Assembly (NCBI GenBank): GCA_039566865.1
Contig: CM076960.1
Location: 13,244,501-13,308,500, forward strand
Origin: Aurelia coerulea
Lineage: Eukaryota; Cnidaria; Scyphozoa; Semaeostomeae; Ulmaridae
Length of the DNA stretch: 64,000 nt
Direction of reading: 5' to 3'
The notes below the pieces were generated by a model, which was given only the letters and a program-made list of their open reading frames with translations, was not told the DNA's origin and searched no databases. Made by a program: the position numbers and the translations under genes. Position 1 is the stretch's first letter, and each line of letters starts with the position of its first letter. This document shows positions 24,501 through 36,500 of the stretch, in pieces.

Positions 24501-27500
24501 TAAGAAACTGAACAAAGAGATCCCTTACTTATTCATGAGTTATCCATTCTTAAGGGAGCTTTCAGTGCCCATTTATAATTGAAAGTATACATCTAATAAT
24601 GGCCTAGTCATGTTAGGAAAAGTAAGCAACCATCATGCACACTTAAGAAGTACGACTGTGTTTTGACGGAAACCTTTATGAAAGTGTCTGTTCCTTGCTT
24701 AATGAAATCGTGTGTTTGTCAGCAATGCCTTGTGATTTTTTTTTTATATAATATATTCCAAATAAAATTTACAATACAAATTACGAACTACATTACTTAC
24801 AAAATTACTCTACAATACTACTAGGACGATCAACCCCAGGGAGCAAAAGGCTGTGTCTACCCCGAGGCCATTAAATAAAGATAATAAAGGAAAAGAAACT
24901 ACTTTAACTATGGGACAAAATCGGGTGGCTTATGAAGGGATGGGTAAGTGGCTACAGAAATTCACTCGAATCGACCAGTTTCATGGATAAAATGTAGCGT
25001 TAGCTCAAGAATATGTCTATTTAGTGAAATAGGAAAATCTTTATTGCCATACAATAAAAGTTGTAGTAAAGCTTCATTTGCAAGATTTACATATCCAAGT
25101 GGTCGTATTAATGCATAGATTCCAGCGAGGAGGTCTCGTCTTTGTACATCAAAGCAAGGGCAGAGCAACAAGAAGTGTTCCGTATCTTCAATACCATCAT
25201 TTGTCGGACACATAGGATTTGTGGTATCTTTAAAATTGTGTTTAAATTTATGAAAATTTAACTTGCTAAGACCGACTGTAAGTTGAGTTAGATAGGATAG
25301 ACCTTTTGGGTCATGAATCCCATATACAGGTTTTCCAGGGGGGCGGATTTTTGATAACATTTTCAATTTGAAAACGGCAACAGATGGTGCCAGCCTAGTT
25401 TCAGGTTCAAGTTCATTCCATTCGGACAGACAATGAGGATAAAAAGTAGATTTGAACTTTGCAGTTCTTGCCCTTATTTGCCCGATGATGTCAGGTTTGC
25501 GAAGAGAGTACTGAAACTGCTGAAGTGGTGGAATTGCTCCAGGATCTAGATTGCTCCAGGAGAAAACCGAAATCATTCTCGTAATCTTTATATGCAATGC
25601 GTAATGCCCTAGAACATCCAAACAAGCATATTCATGGATATTTTGGAATAATTAGTCAAATTATTTACAAAATTTAAAATTAGATTTGATTTATTTTGAT
25701 TTATAACTGAAATCAATTTATTTTAGAGCTTCCATGATTGCGGAAATGTAGATTTGGCATTTTTAAAGAATCAATTAATGCGTTTTGCAGGGAGAGCTTG
25801 TATACAAGGATATTTTGGAATAATTAGTCAAATTTTTTACATGGATCAAAATCAGATTTTGTCGATGCTAATTTGTATGGATCCTTTCATATGTCACTAC
25901 GTTTTGTCTCTGAAATGCAGATTTAGCATCTTTATATACCGGGTGCGCCAAAATAAACTATGCACGTTTGGCAGGCCACAATAAATCGTACACTCGATCG
26001 ATTTTGATGATTTATGACTTAATCGCTAGAAGAAAGCCTGAATTAGAAACTGCGATTTTTTGCAAATTTTATCACTTTCAATTTTTAGAGCTAGAAGCGA
26101 GTTTCCTAAAATCTTAGTTTTCGAAAGCACTGAAAACGATCGAAAAACATCGATCAAATTTTCTAAATGATCGACATGAATGGACAAAGAGAGAACTTGT
26201 TCGTGGTGATTTGCGATTCAGAAATCGACGAATTGTAATCTGCTGTACGAGAGTTCGTACTAAACCCCCAAATCCCCCTGAAACGTTTTCTGTCTGTTCA
26301 TTCATGTTGAATCTTTGAAGATTTGATCAACGTTTTTTTATCGTTTTCAGTGTTTTCGAAAATGAACATTTCAAGAAACTCGCTTCTAGCTCTAAAACAG
26401 AGAACAGAAAAATTTGCAAAAAAGTCCAAGAATCTAATTCAGGCTTTCTGCTAAAGGTTAAATCATAAATCTTCAAAATCGGTCAAGTGTACGATTTATT
26501 ATGGCCTGCCAAACGTGCATAGTTTATTTTGGCGCACCCGGTAAAATCAAAGATGATGTTTAGCAGCGAGAGCATGCGTTCATAAATATGTTGTAATAGC
26601 AACTTGAATCGTGTACATAATCAAAATAAGGCTTCAATCAAGTTCAATTTAATATATGAAATTGACAAGTGTTTTTTCCCCTTCGAGTGTTTCTCTAGCT
26701 GAAGTTTTTCGGAGGAAGCCTGTTATTCGGCAGAAAGTCAGATAAGTACCAATTCATTTTCCGCCCAGAATCGGTACGAAATACAAACACTGGTAAACGT
26801 TGAAAGTATATATGCTAAAGTCCAAGCTGACCCAAATTTTCAATCATGCGCTTGTGGTGTTTTCATATCGTTTCCAAAATTTCGGCAACATGCTGAACAT
26901 CTCTTCTACATTTCAAAAACAAACGCAGGCTCGAGTGGCGCTTTCATGACCATCGCTCTTCCGTTTTGAAGTATGCTCAACGATGTAGATTTGCCATAGG
27001 CCAAGGTCCAGTTGCATCCATTTCGTCTTTGTCACAGCATATTTTGACCCTATAGCAGTTTGGCTTCCTATGACTAACTATGACACGTCCTATTTTGATT
27101 CTGGGGGCATAAAATCCCCCTACGTAACTCTTGACTAGTAATAGGTAGATTGGTAGAGCAGCCAGATTTGGTATTCTTATAACTCTATGCATGTGCTTTT
27201 TCAAAATATAGAAATTAATCTGAGATTGGCCATCATTGCTACTTACGTCAGCATTTTTCTTTGTGTGGTCCAGTAATAAGGAAAAATTTGCCAAAATCAG
27301 GATAAATGCGATAAAATCAAATTTGGAGCACAATTTCCATTCAAACAGAAAAATGAGGATAGACTTTTGCAAAATACTGCAGTTTTGTCACTTTTTTCGC
27401 GACAATAGAGAATTGTGAATTTATGATTTTGACAGGGTCAGTCACCGAAAATTGTCCTCTCCCCCTTATTTGTAAAAATATTGCCATGAAACTTTACGAG

Positions 27501-30500
27501 TAGTAGAACAATAGGCATCTGCAAAAAGTCAGAAAGTTTCATTATCATAAACTTCCTCATTACCAAATTAGATTGGTTCCATTACCAAATTATTTAAAAG
27601 AGTGGGACAAGCTCCTTCCTGAAGTTAGCTAGACAGGCATCCTCGCCAAATGTTTTTAAATCAAAAATATTAGTTCTAATTTAGACTTACCCCAAGTACA
27701 TTTCGTCAACTGTAATAAGTCTGACATTTTTTTTACGAAATAGACTTTGGGCAAGTCGAGCTCAAATTCGGCCTCCTTCAAAACCAGTAGATGGGATTCA
27801 TGACCCGAAAGGTTTAGCTATTCTTGCTCAGTTATGGTTCGGTCTCGGCAAATTAAATTTGCACAAACTTAGGCAATATTTTATGAAGAACCGAGTCGCT
27901 AGCTTCTCAATGGTCTCAATGCCTCCCAATGATTTTTCTCACCTCTCGAATGAATTAGTTGAACTCAGTCTGCGTTACATTAATAAAGGACTCATGGAGG
28001 CTACTCTATAATTAATTCACGCAAATAAGCGCTTTTGATTTCTTCTGCAACCCACAATACATATCCTTCCTGCATACATATCCTTCCTGCATACATATCC
28101 TTGGATGGACATATCCTCCATAGGCCAGTTTGCACTTTAGCGGACACTCTTTTAATTTTTGTCCGTGTTTGAATTTTGTGCCGATATTGGATGGAAAATG
28201 TATCAGTACTGATATTAAAGTCTACCTAATGAATCAGCGGGGGTTTGTGGGCGGCAGCCCCCTAACGATTGGTAACCAAAATGATGCATTCATTGCCGGT
28301 TCCTGCTGTTGTTGTTGTTGTATCTTTATTTTACGTCGATTGAAATTTAAAATTGCTACAGATTTAGGCCATATTTAGATCATGTTGACGCTCTCCAGTT
28401 GATGCAAATTACTCGAATCATGTTCGAATTTTGTATAGGATTTCTATCGCCGTGGTTTAGAAGGTGGGACAAGTGTAGACTGATGATATTCGCCTAAGTT
28501 TTGCTCCATTGAATTGAATTATTATTTACTGTTATAGTCATTAAAATGGGTATTGTGGGGGAGGGGTATCGTTGGGGGGAATGGAGCGAAAACAAGGAGT
28601 CATATAAAAAGTCTAGGACAAGTGCAGTTTGGCGGACGGCGCTAAATGTCATATTCCTTTTGCAAACATTGAACTAAAGAAACCTTCAACCCTAACTTAC
28701 CCTAACTATCCCTAACTAACCCTTTTACCCCCAGCTTACCCTAACTTACCCTTACTAACCCTAACTAACCTTAAAACCCTTTTCTAAAACTAATCTTAAC
28801 CCTTACCGTATGACAATTCACTGCACTTTAGCGGACCAGCTTTTCAGTTAGCTAAAGGGTTTTCAGTTAGCATTAGTTAGGGTTAGGATTAGGGTTAGGG
28901 TTTCAGTTGAAATGTGACATTTGGCGCCGCCTGCTAAACTGCACTCGTACCCATACAACGACGCAACATTCGAATGCCGCCCGCTAAAATGCACTCTGGT
29001 TGTATTTGTTGCACCTTTGTGAGTTCAAACATCCCGCTGCCTGATACATCCCGCCAGTACCCTATCGTCCACCCCCTCCCCTTTTTGTTAAGCTGCCTTC
29101 AATCTCGTTTATCTACTTTAAAACTTGACATACTTACAGCTATTGAAAATATTCTCTCTTTTCTTTATCATTTCACAAAGTTTTGTGATGATTTCAACTT
29201 TGCTGTCTTCTCCCCGTGTTTCCAGTTTACAAGCTTCTGCGATTGCTATTCCGCTGTCAGAACTTTTTGCCATCTTAACAAGAGCACAGTAATGTCGCAA
29301 GGATAATTTCTGTAACTTTGAGGTACCAGGATTGTTGTTAACTCGTTCGATATCTTTTTCCTTATCGACTGTCCACTGGTTTGTAATCTAAGTTATAATT
29401 TCATGCAGGAGCTAAAGACGCTTGGTTCTTTCAAATTGAATGAACCGTTTTATGAAAGTGTTCGAAACGTTTAAGATCAGCTGCTTTTAAAGAATACTTA
29501 ATCGAACGCACTGTACTCAGAATCTTTTCCAATTCGAATTTAGAAGGTGCTGATTGTTCGATTGAACGATCATTTCTGTTTGATTGCATTTTTGTTCGTC
29601 TTGTTGACCTCTATCATTTCCAATCAGTTGCTAGTACTAGAAGTGAATAGACCTTTTAGCTATTCTGAAAGGAATCAGAATCGAACAACATTTTGCTACA
29701 TTTTGTAGAATTTTCGAATGTGCACAATAGTGATAGAAGCTCTAAAGCCACTCGATCGAACGTCGCGTATAAAAATGTATAAAAATAACGCTCGATCCAG
29801 GTTCTTTTGTAGAATAGCTAAAAGGTCTATTGAAGTCAACACAGACCCAGATTTTGTAAGACAGTAGAATCAGCTGCTTTTGATTGACACCCCTAATTTA
29901 GAGCGATTGGTGATTGTAGACAAAGGAAATTATCTCAACCACTAATTCAAAACAAACAAAGCCATAAAATTTGCCCTGAAACCAGTATGGCAAACTGTCG
30001 CCTTGTGCAAGCGAAATGTGATTCCTAAGAGAAGCTATGTGCTTATAACGAAAGAAAGAGGGTAGATCTAAAGTTCTGCCTGGCTGATTTTGCTTATTTG
30101 ATTCAGAAGCCGAGTATTACGCATTGCAATTCTCGCATATTTTGGGCTTGAATGAAACAATTACCTCTCTGCTCCTGGACCAAATAAACAATCTCCGCCA
30201 GGCAGATTTTTAGATTTATCTCTCTTCTTGCGTTATACACTCATGGCTTCTCTTAAAAACCATCTACAAGGCGACAGTTTGCCCTGCTGCTTTCAAAACA
30301 AATTTAGGGGCCGATTATATGAGAGTTTTCAGCCCGGGCTGGAATTTCAGCCCTGCTAACCGGGCTGAAAACTCAACCCCCCTCTCCAGTCATCTCTTTG
30401 TAAAACTGAGTTTGCGATTACATGAGAAATTTTCAGCCCTCCTTGAGCTAGGCGGGCTGGGATTTCCAGCCCAGGTAAACGGGCTGAGATTTCTCATGTA

Positions 30501-33500
30501 GCTAATCGCAATTTTTTCCAGCCCGAGCTGAAAATTTGTTTTGCGCAAGCGCAGTTTGAATATAGTTTCGCGCCAAAAACGAGTAAAGCGAAAATTTTCA
30601 AAGGTGGGATGGCAGATGCCGGCAGATGAAAGCAGAGAACGTTCTCAGCGGAAAACTTGTGATTTTAAAGTGATTTCGAAGGTTTAAACCTCTAACAATT
30701 TTGGCGCCATTTTTTAGTTAATTTCAGCCCGGGCTGGCATCTGCCATATAATCGCACGCCAGTTTCACCCCCGGGGGGGGGGTACTCCCATACCTGACCT
30801 GACGGGATGTGCCGCTCAACAGGGTGTCCTTTTGCGGTAAAAATTATGCGACAGGGTGTCCTTTTTTAACGAAAATTATGCAACAGGGTATTAGGGTATT
30901 ATAAAAGATACACAAATTATGCGACAGGGTATCACAAGCAAAAATTGCGTTCTACACTGTATTTGAGAGGCAAAATTTTTATGCGACAGGGTATACTTTT
31001 GGCCTATTTTTATGCGACAGGGTGCAGGGTGTGGAGAAGTTTTCCGCACACCCTCGTCACTTCCCTAGTCAAGTACCCCCCCCCCCCCACCCCCCGGGGT
31101 TTCACCTCGGCTAACAGGGCTGAAATTCCAGCCCGGGCTGAAAACTCTCATATAATCGGCCCCTTAAAGCTTCGTTTTTGATTACAAAGTCCAACTTTGT
31201 AATCTAAGAGTGGGCTCCAGGTCAGTCAGAAAGAAAGTCAGAAAGAAAGAAAGAAAGAAAGAAAGGAAGTAAGGTAGTCACCCTCGTTAAAGCAATTGAT
31301 TAACGTTTAACCTCTGCTAATTAGCATTGAAATAAAGAAAGCGCACCTAAAGCGCACACGAGACAGAAGTTTCCCGCGATCCTATAGCAACATTTGACGT
31401 CGGTTTATTTCATGTTAGACAGATTTGACACCATAAGATGGATAAATCACCATGATGTTTACCCTGGGCACAACAACAAATTTACCCAGAATTGGCACGT
31501 TCTTGACTTCATTAGCAGCTTAATTATGTTAAAACAATCGTTTTCTAGAACGAACGAATCATTAGCCACTTATTGATAGTACTCATTATGCAAATAAGTC
31601 AACTTTTAGAGGATGATTAACCGGCGGCCTGCACAGAGGCTAGCATTCGCAGCATCACCGAAGGTAGAAGGACCCCCTCCTACACAGCTACAGATGCAAA
31701 CGTAGCATGTGAAGTTGAGAGGAAAGGTGCAGAATCCCAGCAAACAATGGTGCCATTGACTGGGGGAAGGCACGTGATCACACTGAACCAAAACATCTTC
31801 ATGCATATGATTCTGCACAGAGGTTATCTTCGTGACTGCTCGTCTCAAACTAGATTCCCGCGAATAGAAACGTTCTGCAGGGTTCTGCATAAGTAATTTT
31901 GCGTTATCGTAAATCTCACATGGCATCTAATTTGAGACAGATGCACCAATAGTTTTGTGCACGAACTAAGGCCTCAAATAGGCAAACTAGGGGTAATGAC
32001 TTTTAATTTTTTGCGTATCATCCTCATCAAAATCTTACCTTATGTTTCGTCTTGAATCAATTAGAATTCGCTCATCTCTTTAAATTGGGATGTCAATCAA
32101 ACGCTGCTGATGCTACAGTCTTGCAAAATCTGTCCGTCTTGGACCCAGAAAATACTGAAGATTGAGCTTACTTATCGGGCCTTCCTAAGCTTTTCGTGAT
32201 ATACCGCTTCTTTCCTAGCTTCACTATGTCTGTATACAGTATATATCTAATCATAAGTGAACATTACTTGATTCCCTTTATCTCGAGCGAAGTCTTGTTT
32301 TCTTGTAACTTTGATTTTTTAAATATCTCTTGCAGGTATTACTTCATTTGAAAGACAAACAAAGGTCTGCATTTTGAACTATTTCTGTCTTTTGTTGCCA
32401 TTTGCCTGTTTTTGCGATTTTTGATACGAAAGTTGAGTAATTTGGTCAGAGTTAGGAAAATATTTAAAGGTTTGTGAGCAAGAAATATTTCTGCAAAATC
32501 ATTCATCAAAAAGAGGCATCAACAGATGAGGGCCAAAATATTTGAAAAGTTTGATACTGATTTCATCCTGTTTTTGAAGGTTTCTTTATTCTTTAAAGGC
32601 TAATTTCCAGTCAGTGGAATTTTCCGAGCGGGCGGAATTTTAGACAATAAAAGATTTCATTCCAGAGCGACATTTTCTCTCTCGCATACAATACAAATTC
32701 CATCCGCTGGGAAAATTCCACTGACTGGAAATCAGCCTCAAGGGGCTTTCTCGAGAAAATTCTTCATAATAGCAGATTGGAGTGGCAGATTTCAATTTGT
32801 TCAATTTCAAAATTTATTTGTATTAAGTTCTAGCCAATAGCATTGCCTTGATATCCAGGAAGCAGTGGTCTTTGAAAGGGGATTCGTTGTTTTTCACTCA
32901 ACCGGTGGAAGATTTTTGAAACTTAGATGCCCACGAGCCCGAAGATATGCTGCTGTTTCGTAAATAATAATGATAATAATAATGGCATAATTTTTTCATA
33001 ATCAATTAAAATGCGAACTCAAAAAGTACATCTACTGTGCCTATCATGGCGGGAATAGACACTAGGTCATCGGAGTTCCCACCATGAAAGGCACTTACAA
33101 TTCAAAAATTACAATACACCAGATAGAAAGAACAACAAAGTAAAAGAAAAAGTTAATGTCTGTCTCACATTTTATGTCAGGCAATGACATCAACAATATG
33201 GAATTTTGAGTGAACACAAATGCAAGGTAATGAACAGAAGGCCCCACGCGCGGACGAACAGCCACCGCCCCTTGCCACATGTGCCACCCCCACTGTGGCA
33301 ACACACCAAACCAAAGGGCAGCAGCCAATTTGAATACAGAGAAAAGCATGACGGATGCTTCCCTTTCACGTGAAAACGGCACATTTTTGCCGGCAGAATT
33401 TGTAAACGGTAAATTTTGAAAATGAATCTCTAACCGGCACATTTTGAAAACAGCATTGTATGAACACTCAAAAACTTTGAAAACGGACCATTCTTCGACG

Positions 33501-36500
33501 CTTTCAAAACGAGGCTCAAATTTCCTACCATTTTCAAATTTTGCCGGCATCGTGTGAATGCTAGCTAAAATAATTTTGTTTCTTTGCTCAGGCGAAAAGT
33601 GGAAGAAATCAGAGCAAAGCTGACACAGGTCAGTGCAACATCAATGTCAACGACCACTGGAACTATATCCACTGTCAACGCAACATCAAGAGAACAACTC
33701 AAGGTTTTATGTTGTTTATCTCGCAGAAGTTTTCTATGATATTCTTTTCTTTGACCAGTTTTCAGAAGTTCCCGGACGGGAGCTTGATACTCTTAACTCC
33801 GAGGCCTGCTGTTAACTACTTTTTTGGTAATTTTGTTTTTAACAGTATTGCTAGCAAATTGATTTTAGCGCCAGCAATACCGTATAATTCATGTTGTCGA
33901 CTGAAAGGCTTGAGAAAAGTGAATAATTCCACCAGCAGCGCCCTATCCTTTTTTTCTGTCTTTGGGTTTAATTCCATCTTTAATTTTGAATAAGTCTATC
34001 TCACATTTGAGATCTGCAACAATTAAATTGTTTTTTTTACAATATGAATCGTACGCTTGTTGAATTGTAAGTACCGAACGCAGTCAGGACCAAATGACGT
34101 GATGTCTTTACCCACAGTTTATAGTGCAAATAGAAAAGTAAGTTGTTTTTTAACATTGGCTTTGGTTGATGATAAAAAGTTTTTATATGCTTACTGAGCG
34201 AGTTATAGCCATAAAACTTCTTGATACGGTAGTAGTATGCGCCTTCTTTGCATCTCAAGGGCGGTCAAATGCGGTGTACTTGTGACCCCACCTTTGTCCT
34301 AGGGAATGACATAAGCCAACCCGGTTTTGGCCGTAGTTCAAAAAGGTAACTTCAGTTTACCTTTGTACGTAATACCTAGTAGAAGGTCAATGTACAGTAA
34401 ATTTAGATAGATAGCATGTGATCGTAATTTAAGGCCGTTAAGTCAAAACGGATTGACTAATTTCAATCAGGACAACTCTGATATCAATTGGGCAACTCAT
34501 CCATTCAATGAGCTATTGGCAGTTATTAACAGTTATCAATGCTATTATATTTAGAGAGAAATAACCTCTCAAACAGAATGCATTTGTTCTGCTCTCCCGG
34601 TAGTGGCCAAGATCAGAGTTGTTGCAGTTTTTGCTACATATTTTGCAAGGGACAATAAGATTTGTGTTATGTCTTCTTGGCGCTCGTCTTCATCAAAGAG
34701 AAACTCTCCGTGCTAAAGCTAGACTTATTACCTGCAGTCTCTTGTTTTCCTGTACTCTTTGACTTCATGATGGCGTTTTCCAGAACTGCTGTACCATAAA
34801 GCTTGCTATCAGAGCTTAGATAAAGCTGTAAATGCAAAAACCGCCTCCCTCAAGCCATATTCTGATCTCCACACGACGTTGCGATAAAAACTTGTCGCAG
34901 ATTGGCATTTTTGTCCGCTTTTACAGCTCTAGGGAAAGAAGGCCCACAGTGGAGCGACAACAACAACAACAACAATTCAACTTAATGAGATGAGCGTAAC
35001 TTGAAGGTCCTTATGGAATGAGGCTATGCTAAAGCAGCAATTTTCTTTATTTCCTACAGAATGATTTAGATGACGTCATTGCATCTGAATGTATCTTCTG
35101 TGGTGACATTATGATCAGGTATGTATTCATCTTTATTGCCTGACTGAAATTTTAAATACGAGAGAGTGCAATAATTCCGTCACTGCCATTTTTTAATCGC
35201 ACATTTCCCGCAGTCTTGTATAGTATGAAACAAGGACGCGTGTTTTTTCGCCAGGGAAACTTAAGAGAAATTTTTCGCCAGAGACCTTCGAAAGATCAAA
35301 TTTGCCTGATGACTGAAACCAGCGGTCGGCCATTTTGTCTTACTATTTTGCAGTGATAAGTATCTTTACGTGAGGTAAGAAATAATTTGTGTGAGGTCAG
35401 AAATAGTGGAACTCTCTGAGAATTATCGGAATTTTCACGAGAGCTATGACATTGGAGGCTGCTGTTTCATTTTCAATCTATGAAGCTATTTATCGCTGCA
35501 AAATAGTAAGACAAAATGGCCGACCGCTGGTTTTGAACATCTGAAGAGCACCATCATGCAAAAGTTTGGCGAGAATCTTTTGCCGTTTTGTCACAATCTT
35601 CAGACAAACGGGGCACAATTATTGTGGGACACCCTGTATAACAGACTTTCTCGGTTCACTTGTTTTGGTCACCTAATAAAAGTAAGCGACAGAAAGCTCT
35701 GCCAGCAGAATGCGTTCACGCGATGCCGGTAGATTTCCATTAGCTAAAGCTGAGTCACAAACTCGAGATGTTAATGTTTTGACGAGGTTTTTGTGTTCCT
35801 GAAGGTCATTGCACCGGGACAAGTTTTTTTGAGATTTTCAAAATTTTCGAAATTTTACAATATGTGTCAAGTTTTTCAATCAAGTGTCAAGAAATCAAAT
35901 GTAATCTTCAAATCCTTTAAAGGCTATTTCCCACTTAACAGTCCCCACTTAGCCTACGAGTGGGCCCATTATTCAAAAGAAGAAAGGGTCTACGAAACAG
36001 AGAGCATAAACTTGCTACGTCAGTCATTTTATAGTCTTTCATTCATTCATTTTATATTTTTTCAACACGGTAACACCGTCGACAAAGGTCGCTCGCTTTT
36101 CAGGTGGCCGTGACAAAAATTTACAATTTACAAGTTAAAATCTACAAACGAAAATAAATAATCTCAGTACAAAACTAAAGTGAAATTAAAATTAATACAT
36201 TGCAATCTAACTGAAAGTGGCAGGACACAATCAGAGCGGACCAAAACGAATCGGACCCCACGCCAACCCTGAAATGCCACACTTCCATGCACACCTCATG
36301 GCAGGAAAAGGATCCGACCGACCCCAGTCCAATCCAACTGCATCCCACCACATATGATCATGCTTTAAAGTTCATGTTTAATAGCATATAAAGAGGGCGC
36401 TTGCTTAAACTCAGGTCCAAGGCTGTTCCACAGGTGCACACCATGATATGAGAATGACTTTTGCCCATTACTTGTTTTAAACAAGGGACGCGTACGTCCG

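Larger units (their letters stand above)
29842..32140. mobile_element. Relative of the 44746 Mutator-like MITE, interrupted
   Basis: The left part (CCAGATTTTGTAAGACAGTAG, TTTTGATTGACACCC, GACAAAGGAAATT) matches the left arm of 44746-45341. A right end (GTCAATCAAACG, TCTTGCAAAATCTGTCC) is found near 32093-32140. The Harbinger-like element 30307-31163 and other sequence lie between, so the copy is split. Its right limit is inferred. Confidence 0.5.
15790..32335 (+). other. 16.5-kb VPS18 intron
   Basis: The intron splits the RING domain. It holds several MITEs, an antisense coiled-coil exon, a 177-bp satellite array, LINE fragments, telomere-like tracts and nested Harbinger-like elements, each listed separately. 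Sections 15790-16920, 26544-27700 and 31590-32335 show nothing recognisable. Confidence 0.7.
32365..33591 (+). other. VPS18 intron
   Basis: It holds a 142-bp MITE (32597-32738), a LINE-3'-UTR-like repeat (33005-33335) and a repeat with AAAACGG motifs (33350-33560). No gene is seen. Confidence 0.6.

Noticed and set aside
33095..33550. 151-codon minus-strand open frame
   Set aside because: It runs across the boundary between a LINE-3'-UTR-like repeat and another repeat, has no domain character, and the matching repeat at 4860-5215 does not keep it.
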